Positions 1 through 6,684 of a stretch of 20,667 nucleotides of DNA are shown here, piece after piece. Origin of the DNA: Candidatus Bathyarchaeota archaeon. GTDB lineage: Archaea > Thermoproteota > Bathyarchaeia > Bathyarchaeales > Bathyarchaeaceae. Within the stretch, counting starts at the first letter, position 1; each line of letters starts with the position of its first letter. Made by a program: the position numbers and the translations under genes. The notes under the pieces are model-generated. The model saw only the letters and a list, made by a program, of their open reading frames with translations, was not told where the DNA came from and did not search any database. The stretch covers positions 1 through 20,667 of the forward strand of contig JAOUJL010000012.1 of NCBI GenBank assembly GCA_029883255.1, read 5' to 3'.

Positions 1-400
1 TCGGCCCCAGTTCTTTGAGTTTACCCACCATTTCATTAGCCAGGTAAGCAAACTTGTGGCCTTCACTTGCTGAAATCCAATCAAGTCTTAATCTTTCCTT
101 TTCGATTCCCATGTGTTGAAGTGCCTGTCTAAGAAATTGCATTCTTTTTTCAGCCATGAAATTTCCCTTGAGGTAGTGGCAGTCTCCGGGATGGCAGCCT
201 AAGATCATGACGCCGTCTGCGCCCCAAGCGAATGCTGACAGGACCAAGGTGGGGTCTATCCTTCCGCAGCACATAACCCTAATTATCCTTATGTTTGGAG
301 GGTACTGTAGCCGACTCGTTCCAGCCATGTCTGCGCCTACATAGGCACGCCAATTGCAGCAGAAAGCAATGATTCGAGGCTCAAAGTCGGTTTTTCTCAT
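1..400 (-). CDS. mvhD: MvhD-type hydrogenase/Hdr iron-sulfur subunit, unit A (partial, cut by left edge)
   Basis: This is the N-terminal 133 codons of a small electron-transfer protein that in known complexes carries a [2Fe-2S] cluster between MvhAG hydrogenase and HdrA. The ATG at 400-398 lies 5 bases beyond the stop of the upstream A2-type HdrA, with GGTGATC just before it. The family core is visible: FCCNW, GADMAG, YPPNIRIIRVMC, GCHPGDCHY and WISASEG. Oddity: the usual CNWCAY motif reads CNWRAY, so the Cys that unit C has at residue 16 is Arg18 here. In addition MCSG has become MCCG, adding Cys45. The first stop lies outside the window, so any C-terminal extension is unknown. It is the last visible gene of the minus-strand unit. 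Family assignment is firm; whether the cluster still forms as usual is open. Confidence 0.88.
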   Translation of the reverse strand, partial: MRKTDFEPRIIAFCCNWRAYVGADMAGTSRLQYPPNIRIIRVMCCGRIDPTLVLSAFAWGADGVMILGCHPGDCHYLKGNFMAEKRMQFLRQALQHMGIEKERLRLDWISASEGHKFAYLANEMVGKLKELGP

Positions 401-405
401 TTTGA

Positions 406-2178
406 TCACCCTGCCAAAGCTGCCTTTATTTGCGCAAGAATCTGTTTATCCGTGAAGTGACGCATAGTTATCGCCTGTTCAGGACATTCTGCAGCGCAAA
501 TACCGCAACCTCTACATAAGACCTCAATAATCGTCGACTTGCCCTCTTCAATCTTAGCTGCACCGTAAGGGCAAAGTTCTTCACACAGTCCACATCCGAT
601 GCAGAGATCAGAATCTAAGGTGGCTATGATTCCTTCTGTTCTAAATTTCCCTTTGGATATAAAAGTTGAAACTTTCGCAGCAGCGGCTTTAGCAGACGCT
701 ATAGATTCCGGAATATCCCTAGGCCCAGACGCTGTTCCCACCACGAAGACCCCTTCAGAATGGGCGCCTACTGGCCTTACCTTTGGATGAGCCTCCATGA
801 AAAAGCCGTCTGGGGCCAAGGGCACCTTAAGCATTCGTGACAAAAGTATTCCTTCCTTGCTAGGAATCAGTGGAGTTGCTAACACAACTAGATCGGAAAT
901 GAAGTCTATTTCGCGTCCAGCAAGTGGTTCATAAACTGTGACCTTCAGTTTGCCGTCAGGTTGTTGAGTTACCTTTGGTTTTGTTTCCAACTCGTATTTT
1001 ATGAACCTTACTTCGAGGTCTCGCGCTTTTGCATAGAAATCTTCGTATCCCTTATACGTTCTTAAGTCTGAATAGAGGATGCAAACGTCAGCATCCGGAT
1101 ATAGCTTCTTTATCAGAATTGCATTCTTTACAGAGTTCATACAACAAATCTTTGAGCAGTGTGGCCAACCCTCTTCCTTCTTTGCCAATAGCTTTGTTAA
1201 CAGTCGAGCGGCGTCAGATTGAACGAGACTTGGGATTTCATGCCCCCACAACTCCCCAGTTCTTGAACCGACACACTGTATCATCACAACTCGCTCTGGC
1301 TTCTTTAGGGTGCCCTCTCGCAGCATTTTCTCCAATTCCAGATGCCTTACCACTCCTTTGTGAACCCCATACTGATACATTCCTTTCGCTGGCTCGTAAT
1401 TCCATGCTCCGCAAGCTACGATTATTGCTCCAGCTTCAAGTTCTAGGGGGGTTTTCTCTTTTAGGGCGGTAACGTGAAAGTTTCCAGCAAAGCCCTTTAT
1501 GTCTTTCAAAGTTGTTGATGCGAAGATCTTGATGTTCTTATGCGCCTTGGCAGCGTCAATGAGCGGTTCCATCACATCAGACGCTTTTTGGAAAGTAGGA
1601 TATACTTCATTGAGGGTTCGAGCGACTCCCCCAACATCTGCTTCCTTTTCTATTAAAAACACATTGATACTCTGATTAGCCAAACTCAAGGCTGCAGTTA
1701 GTCCTGAAACTCCACCTCCGATTACCAAAACTGAATCTTTGACGCCTATTTCCGGTTCCTCTAGAGGCTCGAGCAGACGGACTTTTTCTACTGCCATTCT
1801 AACAATGTTTTTTGCTTTTTCAGTCGCTTTTTTCGGTTCATCGAGGTGTACCCATGAACACTGTTCACGAATATTTGCTATCTCAAGCAAATATGGATTT
1901 ATTCCAGCTTCTTGGCATGTCTCTTTCAAGAGTGTTTCGTGGGTTCTAGGTGTACATGCTGCAATGACTACCTTGTTTAAGCAGTGTTTCGTTATCGCGT
2001 CTTTTATGCTTTCAAGTCCTGCCTCAGAACATAGGTACATGTTTTCCTCTACGTAAGCGACTTCTGGCAGGGTTTTTGCAAATTCTACTACGCTTGGCAC
2101 ATCTACTATGCTTCCTATGTTAACTCCACAATGACAAACGAAAACTCCGACACGGTTCGGTTCACTTATAGGTGTCAT
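406..2178 (-). CDS. hdrA: HdrA-like FAD/iron-sulfur protein, long A2 type, unit A
   Basis: A 590-residue HdrA-family flavoprotein. Domains in order: the N-terminal HdrA cluster domain (about 8-135) with CHCG near 15, YLCS at 50, AACTPRTH at 75 and REQCSWVH at 107; a thioredoxin-reductase-like FAD domain starting with VIGGGVSG at 152; and a C-terminal ferredoxin with two CxxCxxCxxxC(P) sites at about 525-575. It lacks the internal ferredoxin and the DCxxC motif of full-length methanogen HdrA; those sit in the neighbouring 445-residue A1 protein, so the two together make up one HdrA domain set. The start overlaps the A1 stop by 4 bases (ATGA). Relative to the unit B paralogue, about 27 extra residues lie between QCVGSR and CSKICC (residues 307-340). 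The expected role is flavin-based electron transfer or bifurcation in a soluble complex. Confidence 0.9.
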   Translation of the reverse strand: MTPISEPNRVGVFVCHCGVNIGSIVDVPSVVEFAKTLPEVAYVEENMYLCSEAGLESIKDAITKHCLNKVVIAACTPRTHETLLKETCQEAGINPYLLEIANIREQCSWVHLDEPKKATEKAKNIVRMAVEKVRLLEPLEEPEIGVKDSVLVIGGGVSGLTAALSLANQSINVFLIEKEADVGGVARTLNEVYPTFQKASDVMEPLIDAAKAHKNIKIFASTTLKDIKGFAGNFHVTALKEKTPLELEAGAIIVACGAWNYEPAKGMYQYGVHKGVVRHLELEKMLREGTLKKPERVVMIQCVGSRTGELWGHEIPSLVQSDAARLLTKLLAKKEEGWPHCSKICCMNSVKNAILIKKLYPDADVCILYSDLRTYKGYEDFYAKARDLEVRFIKYELETKPKVTQQPDGKLKVTVYEPLAGREIDFISDLVVLATPLIPSKEGILLSRMLKVPLAPDGFFMEAHPKVRPVGAHSEGVFVVGTASGPRDIPESIASAKAAAAKVSTFISKGKFRTEGIIATLDSDLCIGCGLCEELCPYGAAKIEEGKSTIIEVLCRGCGICAAECPEQAITMRHFTDKQILAQIKAALAG

Positions 2179-3512
2179 GCCTCCTTTTTCACATGTAAAA
2201 CTTCAAAAACTCTTTCTGCAGCCGCGCTTGCTTGAGTGATGGAGTCTGGAATATCTCCGGTTCTTGGGCCAAGGGCATACCCCGCAGCAAAAATCCCTGG
2301 AACAGTCGTATCAACTGGGTAGGTGATCTCGTCTAACTGTTTGATGAAACCGAAGTTGTCGAGCCCTATTCCCAAAACTTTGGCGAGTTCAGTTGTGCCT
2401 TCTCGCGGTATGCAGGCGTTGCAAAGCACTGCCAAGTTGGCTGTCAGATTTTGTATGCTTCCTGACATGGTGTCTTCATACCATGTTATTAAATCCTTTG
2501 TTACTGGATCTTCGAGGAGTTCGCCTGGGTTACTTCGAATGTATTTGACGCCGTAGATCTTCTTGGCCTGATTTGCAAACTCTTGGAAGCCTTTTCCGAA
2601 GGCTCGGAGATCCGTATAAAAGAGATAAACCTCTGTTTTGGGGTTACGTTGCTTAACTGAGACTGCCATTTTAAGTGAGTATTTGCAGCAGATGCTGGAA
2701 CAGTAGGAATAGAACCGCTTATCCCTCGAGCCCACACATAGAATGAAGGCAACAGAATTCGGCTCTTTACCGTCGGAAGGTCTCAGTAGACGACCTTCGG
2801 TAGGGCCGAAGGGAGAAAGTACGCGTTCTAACTCCATGGCTGTCGTTACGTTTTTAAATTTACCATAACCATAAGCGGGAATCTGGGATGGGTCAAACAA
2901 GTCGAAACCAGTGGCAACTATAATTGCGCCAACATTCAGGGTTAGCTGCTCTGCGTTTTGTTCATAATCAATCGCCTCTGCTTCACAGACTTCTTCACAA
3001 ATACTGCATCCGCCGTTTTTGAAGTGTAGACAGTTTTCTGCGTCAATAGTTACTATGTCTGGTATTGCCTGAGGAAACGGAATATAGATCGCCTTTCTGT
3101 CTTTAAGCCCCATCTCGAATTCGTTCGGGACAGAAACTGGACATTTTTCAACGCAAACGCCACAGTTAACGCATCTGTCTTCTTTTACGTATCTTGGATA
3201 TTTCACGACATTTACAGTGAAATCTCCGAGTTTCCCCCCGACCTCTTTCACTTCGGCGCATGTGAGCAATTCAACGTTAGGGTGACGGTAGCACTCGATC
3301 ATTCTTGGCATTAAAACGCAAAGCCAACAAGTGCCTACGCAGTCTCTGGAGCAGTCAGTCACTGGAAATATTTTCTCTAGTTGTGCCATTCTTCCGCCAA
3401 TGCTTGGTGATTTTTCTATTAGATATACTGTGAATCCTTTGTCAGCTAGTTCTAGAGATGCTTGAATACCCGCTATTCCTCCTCCTATCACTAAAACAGA
3501 ATTATTTGCCAA
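2175..3512 (-). CDS. hdrA: HdrA-like FAD/ferredoxin protein, short A1 (QmoA-like) type, unit A
   Basis: A 445-residue protein with an N-terminal FAD fold (VIGGGIAG at 8, SIGGRMAQ at 37), an inserted ferredoxin domain (about 108-182), and the rest of the flavoprotein fold (LCVGSR, YCSSICC, LRAFGKGFQEF). It has no HdrA N-terminal cluster domain and no C-terminal ferredoxin, as in QmoA of sulfate reducers. Two cofactor motifs are unusual. The DCSMC motif seen in unit B is expanded to four cysteines at 54, 58, 62 and 65. The second ferredoxin cluster is C161-x7-C169-x2-C172-x3-C176 instead of CxxCxxCxxxC. The first ferredoxin site (114, 117, 120, 124) is regular. The gene starts 2 bases after hdrB and overlaps the A2 start by 4 bases, so it is translationally coupled. 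It probably pairs with A2 as one flavin module. Confidence 0.9.
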   Translation of the reverse strand: MANNSVLVIGGGIAGIQASLELADKGFTVYLIEKSPSIGGRMAQLEKIFPVTDCSRDCVGTCWLCVLMPRMIECYRHPNVELLTCAEVKEVGGKLGDFTVNVVKYPRYVKEDRCVNCGVCVEKCPVSVPNEFEMGLKDRKAIYIPFPQAIPDIVTIDAENCLHFKNGGCSICEEVCEAEAIDYEQNAEQLTLNVGAIIVATGFDLFDPSQIPAYGYGKFKNVTTAMELERVLSPFGPTEGRLLRPSDGKEPNSVAFILCVGSRDKRFYSYCSSICCKYSLKMAVSVKQRNPKTEVYLFYTDLRAFGKGFQEFANQAKKIYGVKYIRSNPGELLEDPVTKDLITWYEDTMSGSIQNLTANLAVLCNACIPREGTTELAKVLGIGLDNFGFIKQLDEITYPVDTTVPGIFAAGYALGPRTGDIPDSITQASAAAERVFEVLHVKKEA

Positions 3513-3514
3513 CG

Positions 3515-4390
3515 TTAACCACCCCGCAGTTTCTCATAAAGAGGATTTAATGGAATCCTATGGTCACGCATCTTCCAATCTTTTATTTCTAAGCCTGTAG
3601 CTAAGCTAAGCAGCTCCACAAAATGGAAAACAGGCAGATTATATTCCTCTCCGAAAAATCTTTTGATTTCGAGTTGACCCAAATCCAATTGTATAAAACA
3701 GAAGGGACAAACCGTAACAATGCAATTGGCCCCTGCCTTTTTCATGCCTTTGAGTTTCTGTCTTGCCAAGTTGCGAGAAATTTCGTCATTTATGCCACGT
3801 AATGGTCCGCCGCAACACACTTCTTTCTTGTCATAGTCGACTGTTTCAGCGCCTGTAGCCTTAACAAGTTCGTCAAGCGTTTTCGGGCTGACTGCGAGGG
3901 TAGGATGAATCATTTTTGGCCTTACAGCATGGCATCCGGTTTGTGTTGCAACTTTTAATTCTGTCAATGGTCTTTTGATAGTGTCTTTGATTTTTTTCGC
4001 TCCTACATCTTGATGGAGAACTTCCAACAAATGCTTCACTTCTGTTTTTCCTTTGTACTCTTTGCCGACTTGTGAAAGTACATCGTTAACCTTGGTTTTC
4101 AGCTCCGGGTCATCTCTTAGGATGATGCTTGTCATCAAAAGGGACTCGTAGCAGTCGTTGCAGAAAGCCAACACGGGAAGCCCTATTTCTTCTGCTATGG
4201 CTAGGTTTCTTGCTGCTATTGCCAGCCAACCGATGTAATCTAAAGATTGAATGCTAAAGGGGGCACAACAGGTTGTTTCTGGTATGTCCACTAATTCGAT
4301 ATCAAAGTGAGGCAGGACCTTTCTTGCATAGAGCTCATAACTTGGCTCCCTTGCGGATATAAGGCAGCCGAGAAATAGAGCATACTTCAT
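3515..4390 (-). CDS. hdrB: HdrB-like CCG-domain subunit, unit A
   Basis: A 291-residue protein with two CCG domains, the family that binds the non-cubane [4Fe-4S] clusters reducing the CoM-S-S-CoB disulfide in methanogens. The first domain shows Cys9, Cys41-Cys42 (CCAP) and Cys77/Cys80 (CNDC). The second shows TGCHAVRP near 153, VCCGG near 192 and CPFC near 230. All five cysteines of each domain are present, so it looks catalytically competent, though the true substrate in this organism is unknown and could be another disulfide or thiol. The ATG overlaps the hdrC stop by 4 bases. Length matches methanogen HdrB (about 290-300). It could act in a unit A complex without its own hydrogenase, since none is seen on this strand inside the window. 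Confidence 0.92.
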   Translation of the reverse strand: MKYALFLGCLISAREPSYELYARKVLPHFDIELVDIPETTCCAPFSIQSLDYIGWLAIAARNLAIAEEIGLPVLAFCNDCYESLLMTSIILRDDPELKTKVNDVLSQVGKEYKGKTEVKHLLEVLHQDVGAKKIKDTIKRPLTELKVATQTGCHAVRPKMIHPTLAVSPKTLDELVKATGAETVDYDKKEVCCGGPLRGINDEISRNLARQKLKGMKKAGANCIVTVCPFCFIQLDLGQLEIKRFFGEEYNLPVFHFVELLSLATGLEIKDWKMRDHRIPLNPLYEKLRGG

Positions 4391-4896
4391 TCTGTCAGCT
4401 CCGACCTCCTAGTACGCGCCTTCGATATCATCTTATCGAATCCTACCATCTTCATAATTGTTTCTGCATCCTTTGTAGACGTAGAAGTCTCGGGCAAACC
4501 TAAAGCCTTTCTTTGCCTATGCATGAATTCACTAGTTGGGATAAGGCGTCCAGTATTAAGGAGGTTTTTCGCTTGTTCCACGACACCGTGGGGTATGTCA
4601 CCTTCTCTAGCGGCTAGACTTCTTATAGCAAACACCACTTCACCAACGTCACCACGTTGTGGGCATCTGTCTAGGCAAGTGAAACAGGACAGACAATACC
4701 ATGGCAACTTGTGAAGAACATCGGATCTAAAACCGAGAATAATCATTTCCATCAGGCGTCTAGGATTGTGTTCATCGAGAAATCTCGTAACGGGACAACT
4801 GCTCGTACATCTTCCGCATTGAATACACGTCAGAACGCCTTCGCCCCTAGGAGTATTAGCGACTTCATGCATAAAATTGGGGTCAACTGCACTCAT
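4387..4896 (-). CDS. hdrC: HdrC-like double [4Fe-4S] subunit, unit A
   Basis: A small soluble iron-sulfur protein that links HdrA to HdrB. It has two CxxCxxCxxxCP-type sites: CIQCGRCTSSCP and CLSCFTCLDRCP. The first-gene position, with hdrB overlapping by 4 bases, is a normal hdrCB arrangement. Two in-frame ATGs exist. The one at 4905 has GGAG only 2 bases upstream; the one at 4896 has it 11 bases upstream and directly precedes SAVDPNF, the usual start of this family, so I chose 4896 (169 residues). The alternative start adds only MTK. A TATA-like box about 36-45 bases upstream of the chosen start fits a short leader. Confidence 0.9.
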   Translation of the reverse strand: MSAVDPNFMHEVANTPRGEGVLTCIQCGRCTSSCPVTRFLDEHNPRRLMEMIILGFRSDVLHKLPWYCLSCFTCLDRCPQRGDVGEVVFAIRSLAAREGDIPHGVVEQAKNLLNTGRLIPTSEFMHRQRKALGLPETSTSTKDAETIMKMVGFDKMISKARTRRSELTE

Positions 4897-4931
4897 TTTC
4901 GTCATCTCTCCTTATTGCACCATGTTCAAAT

Positions 4932-4940
4932 CTAATATAC
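4932..4940 (-). promoter_or_regulatory. TATA box for unit A (hdrCBA1A2-mvhD)
   Basis: On the minus strand the sequence GTATATTAG lies about 40 bases upstream of the hdrC start, so initiation about 25 bases downstream would leave a leader of roughly 15 bases containing AAGGAG. This is an inference from spacing and base composition. Confidence 0.5.
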
Positions 4941-5154
4941 TTTGTCCTAAAGGATTTCTTTCGACGCCGTTTACGTTAAGAACCTAATAATCCTATCCAG
5001 CAAATTTTAAAGTTTCTTAATTCGTCAAAAGTTGCGATAAATGAAGTTGTTTTATTTTTGATTTAGCTGGAAGTCTGGTTTTCTCCTATCTTGCATAACA
5101 TTTATGCCAAAAGAAAAATCACGTAGATGAGATGCCTTGCAAGGATGCCTACTG

Positions 5155-5316
5155 ATGAAGGGTGTTAAAGACCTAATCGCCAGCGTAATCCTCCATTCAA
5201 AACGACGTCGTAGCGATTGGCGCTATCTTAATAAATGGCTTTACATATGTAAAGTTTCTAAAAATCGCACCTATCGGCAAAGATGTAGGTTAAAGATGGG
5301 TCCCCCGAAACACTAG
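5155..5316 (+). CDS. Possible small basic ORF (53 aa), uncertain
   Basis: An open frame of 53 codons starts ATG AAG GGT and ends TAG at 5314. The predicted peptide is basic (HSKRRRSDWRY, KNRTYRQRCRLK) and matches nothing I recognise. AGGA lies about 11 bases upstream of the ATG, which is weak. The frame crosses the likely TATA box and the palindrome of the unit B promoter, which argues against an independent gene, and an ORF of this length is not rare by chance. It is recorded because it is the only open frame of note in the intergenic region. Confidence 0.2.
   Translation: MKGVKDLIASVILHSKRRRSDWRYLNKWLYICKVSKNRTYRQRCRLKMGPPKH
5226..5254 (+). promoter_or_regulatory. Unit B promoter: TATA-like box plus 16-base palindromic operator candidate
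   Basis: A TATA-like stretch (TCTTAATAAAT, about 5226-5235) is followed at once by the perfect palindrome CTTTACATATGTAAAG (5239-5254), which would sit between TATA box and start site, where archaeal repressors commonly bind. The implied start near 5257 gives a leader of about 108 bases before the first gene, which is long for an archaeon. Confidence 0.45.
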
Positions 5317-5364
5317 AAGGTAGGAAACTCTGTCCGAGCCAAAAATCTTGGAGTCTGCCTAAGA

Positions 5365-6684
5365 ATGAGTAAAAATGAAGGGATTCTTGTCATCGGTGGC
5401 GGCATTGCGGGTATGCAAGCGAGTTTAGACCTAGCCGACCGTGGGTTGAAGGTTTATCTAATAGAGAAGTCTCCAAGCATAGGCGGCAGAATGGCGCAAC
5501 TGGATAAGACGTTCCCAACAATGGACTGCTCCATGTGTATCCTCGCCCCAAAAATGATAGAATGCCTCCGCCACCCCAACATAACATTATTAGCCTATTC
5601 AGAAGTGCAGGAAGTAAGCGGTTCAGCTGGCAATTTCACAGTTAAGATTCTTAAGAAGCCAAGATTTATCGATGAGGATAAGTGTACAGGCTGTGGAGTC
5701 TGTGCTCAGCACTGCCCAGTTGAAGTACCGAACGAGTTTGACATGGGTCTCGGCTTTCGTAAGGCCATTTATGTTCCATTTCCTCAGGCCGTTCCGCTCA
5801 AGTGTACCATCGATGAAGAAAACTGTCTGAAGTGTGGACTTTGTGAAAGGATCTGCGGAGCCGGAGCGGTTGATCTTGATCAGCAGCCCGAAATTGTCAA
5901 TCTTACCGTTGGTGTCATCATAGTCGCCACGGGGTTCGAATTGTTTGATTCTAGAAGAATAAGCGAGTACGGTTATGGCAGATACCAAGATGTCTTAACA
6001 AGTTTAGAGTTTGAGAGGCTGCTCTCCGCCTCGGGGCCGACCGGCGGACACATCGTAAGGTTGTCTGACGGACGCATTCCTAGAAGGATCGTCTTCATTC
6101 AATGCGTCGGCTCAAGAAGCCAACGAGGAGAACTTCCCTACTGCTCCAGCGTATGTTGTATGTACGCCACAAAAGAGGCGTTACTAATCAAAGAGCACAA
6201 CCCGAAATGCGAGGTTTACATTCTTTATATGGACCTAAGGGTCTTCGGGAAGGGATTTCAGGAATTCATAAATAAAGCCAGAGACGAGTACGGCGTGAAG
6301 TATATAAAAGGACGCCCTAGCAGCATTGAAAAAGATCCAGAAACAGGAGAACTACTAATCCGATACGAAGATACGATTGAGCATGGAATCAGAGAGATAG
6401 AAGCAGACCTAGTCGTGCTTTGCCCTGCTTTGATTCCAACACGAGACAATAGAAAATTAGCGAAAATCCTCAACATAGAGCTCGACGAGTATGACTTCTT
6501 TAAAGCTGAAGATACGTTGCTTGCACCAATTAACACAAGTGCGCCGGGCGTTTTCATATGCGGATACTGCCAAGGACCCAAAGACATCCCTGAATCAGTT
6601 GCACAAGCCAGCGGAGCAGCCGCTAGGGCAGCGGAGATAATTGCGTCAACTCCGAAGGGGGAAGTGAAAAATGGGAGTGGATGA
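5365..6684 (+). CDS. hdrA: HdrA-like FAD/ferredoxin protein, short A1 (QmoA-like) type, unit B
   Basis: A 439-residue flavoprotein of the same short type as in unit A, with canonical motifs: FAD-binding VIGGGIAG at 9, GGRMAQ at 40, DCSMC with Cys55/Cys58, ferredoxin site 1 at Cys107/110/113/117, ferredoxin site 2 at Cys154/157/160/164, and YCSSVCC in the second half of the fold. It lacks the HdrA N-terminal cluster domain and the C-terminal ferredoxin. GGAG lies 11 bases before the ATG. The end overlaps the next gene by 14 bases. With the following A2 protein it makes a complete HdrA domain set; expected role is a flavin centre with ferredoxin-side clusters, possibly the low-potential branch of bifurcation. 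No hdrB or hdrC belongs to this unit directly. Confidence 0.92.
   Translation: MSKNEGILVIGGGIAGMQASLDLADRGLKVYLIEKSPSIGGRMAQLDKTFPTMDCSMCILAPKMIECLRHPNITLLAYSEVQEVSGSAGNFTVKILKKPRFIDEDKCTGCGVCAQHCPVEVPNEFDMGLGFRKAIYVPFPQAVPLKCTIDEENCLKCGLCERICGAGAVDLDQQPEIVNLTVGVIIVATGFELFDSRRISEYGYGRYQDVLTSLEFERLLSASGPTGGHIVRLSDGRIPRRIVFIQCVGSRSQRGELPYCSSVCCMYATKEALLIKEHNPKCEVYILYMDLRVFGKGFQEFINKARDEYGVKYIKGRPSSIEKDPETGELLIRYEDTIEHGIREIEADLVVLCPALIPTRDNRKLAKILNIELDEYDFFKAEDTLLAPINTSAPGVFICGYCQGPKDIPESVAQASGAAARAAEIIASTPKGEVKNGSG

Larger units (their letters stand above)
4906..5364. other. Divergent intergenic region between units A and B
   Basis: 459 bases separate the two Hdr operons. It holds a TATA box for each direction, a 6-3-6 inverted repeat (GCATAA/TTATGC, 5093-5107), a 10-base palindrome (ACGACGTCGT, 5202-5211), a 16-base palindrome (5239-5254), and the 10-base direct repeat TAAAGTTTCT at 5008-5017 and 5250-5259. 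One possible 53-codon ORF lies in the right half. I recognise no riboswitch or tRNA here. Confidence 0.6.

Noticed and set aside
3515..4390. Unit A HdrB as a damaged copy because the first CCG motif reads CCAP
   Set aside because: The third residue varies among HdrB first domains; all cysteine ligands are present.
5120..5160. Possible C/D box guide RNA (GATGAGATG, CTGATGA)
   Set aside because: The box C/D' spacing and closing D box do not fit a standard archaeal C/D sRNA.
5257..5364. Riboswitch or structured RNA in the long unit B leader
   Set aside because: No pairing pattern that I recognise; only short G/C runs (GGGTCCCCC) are visible.
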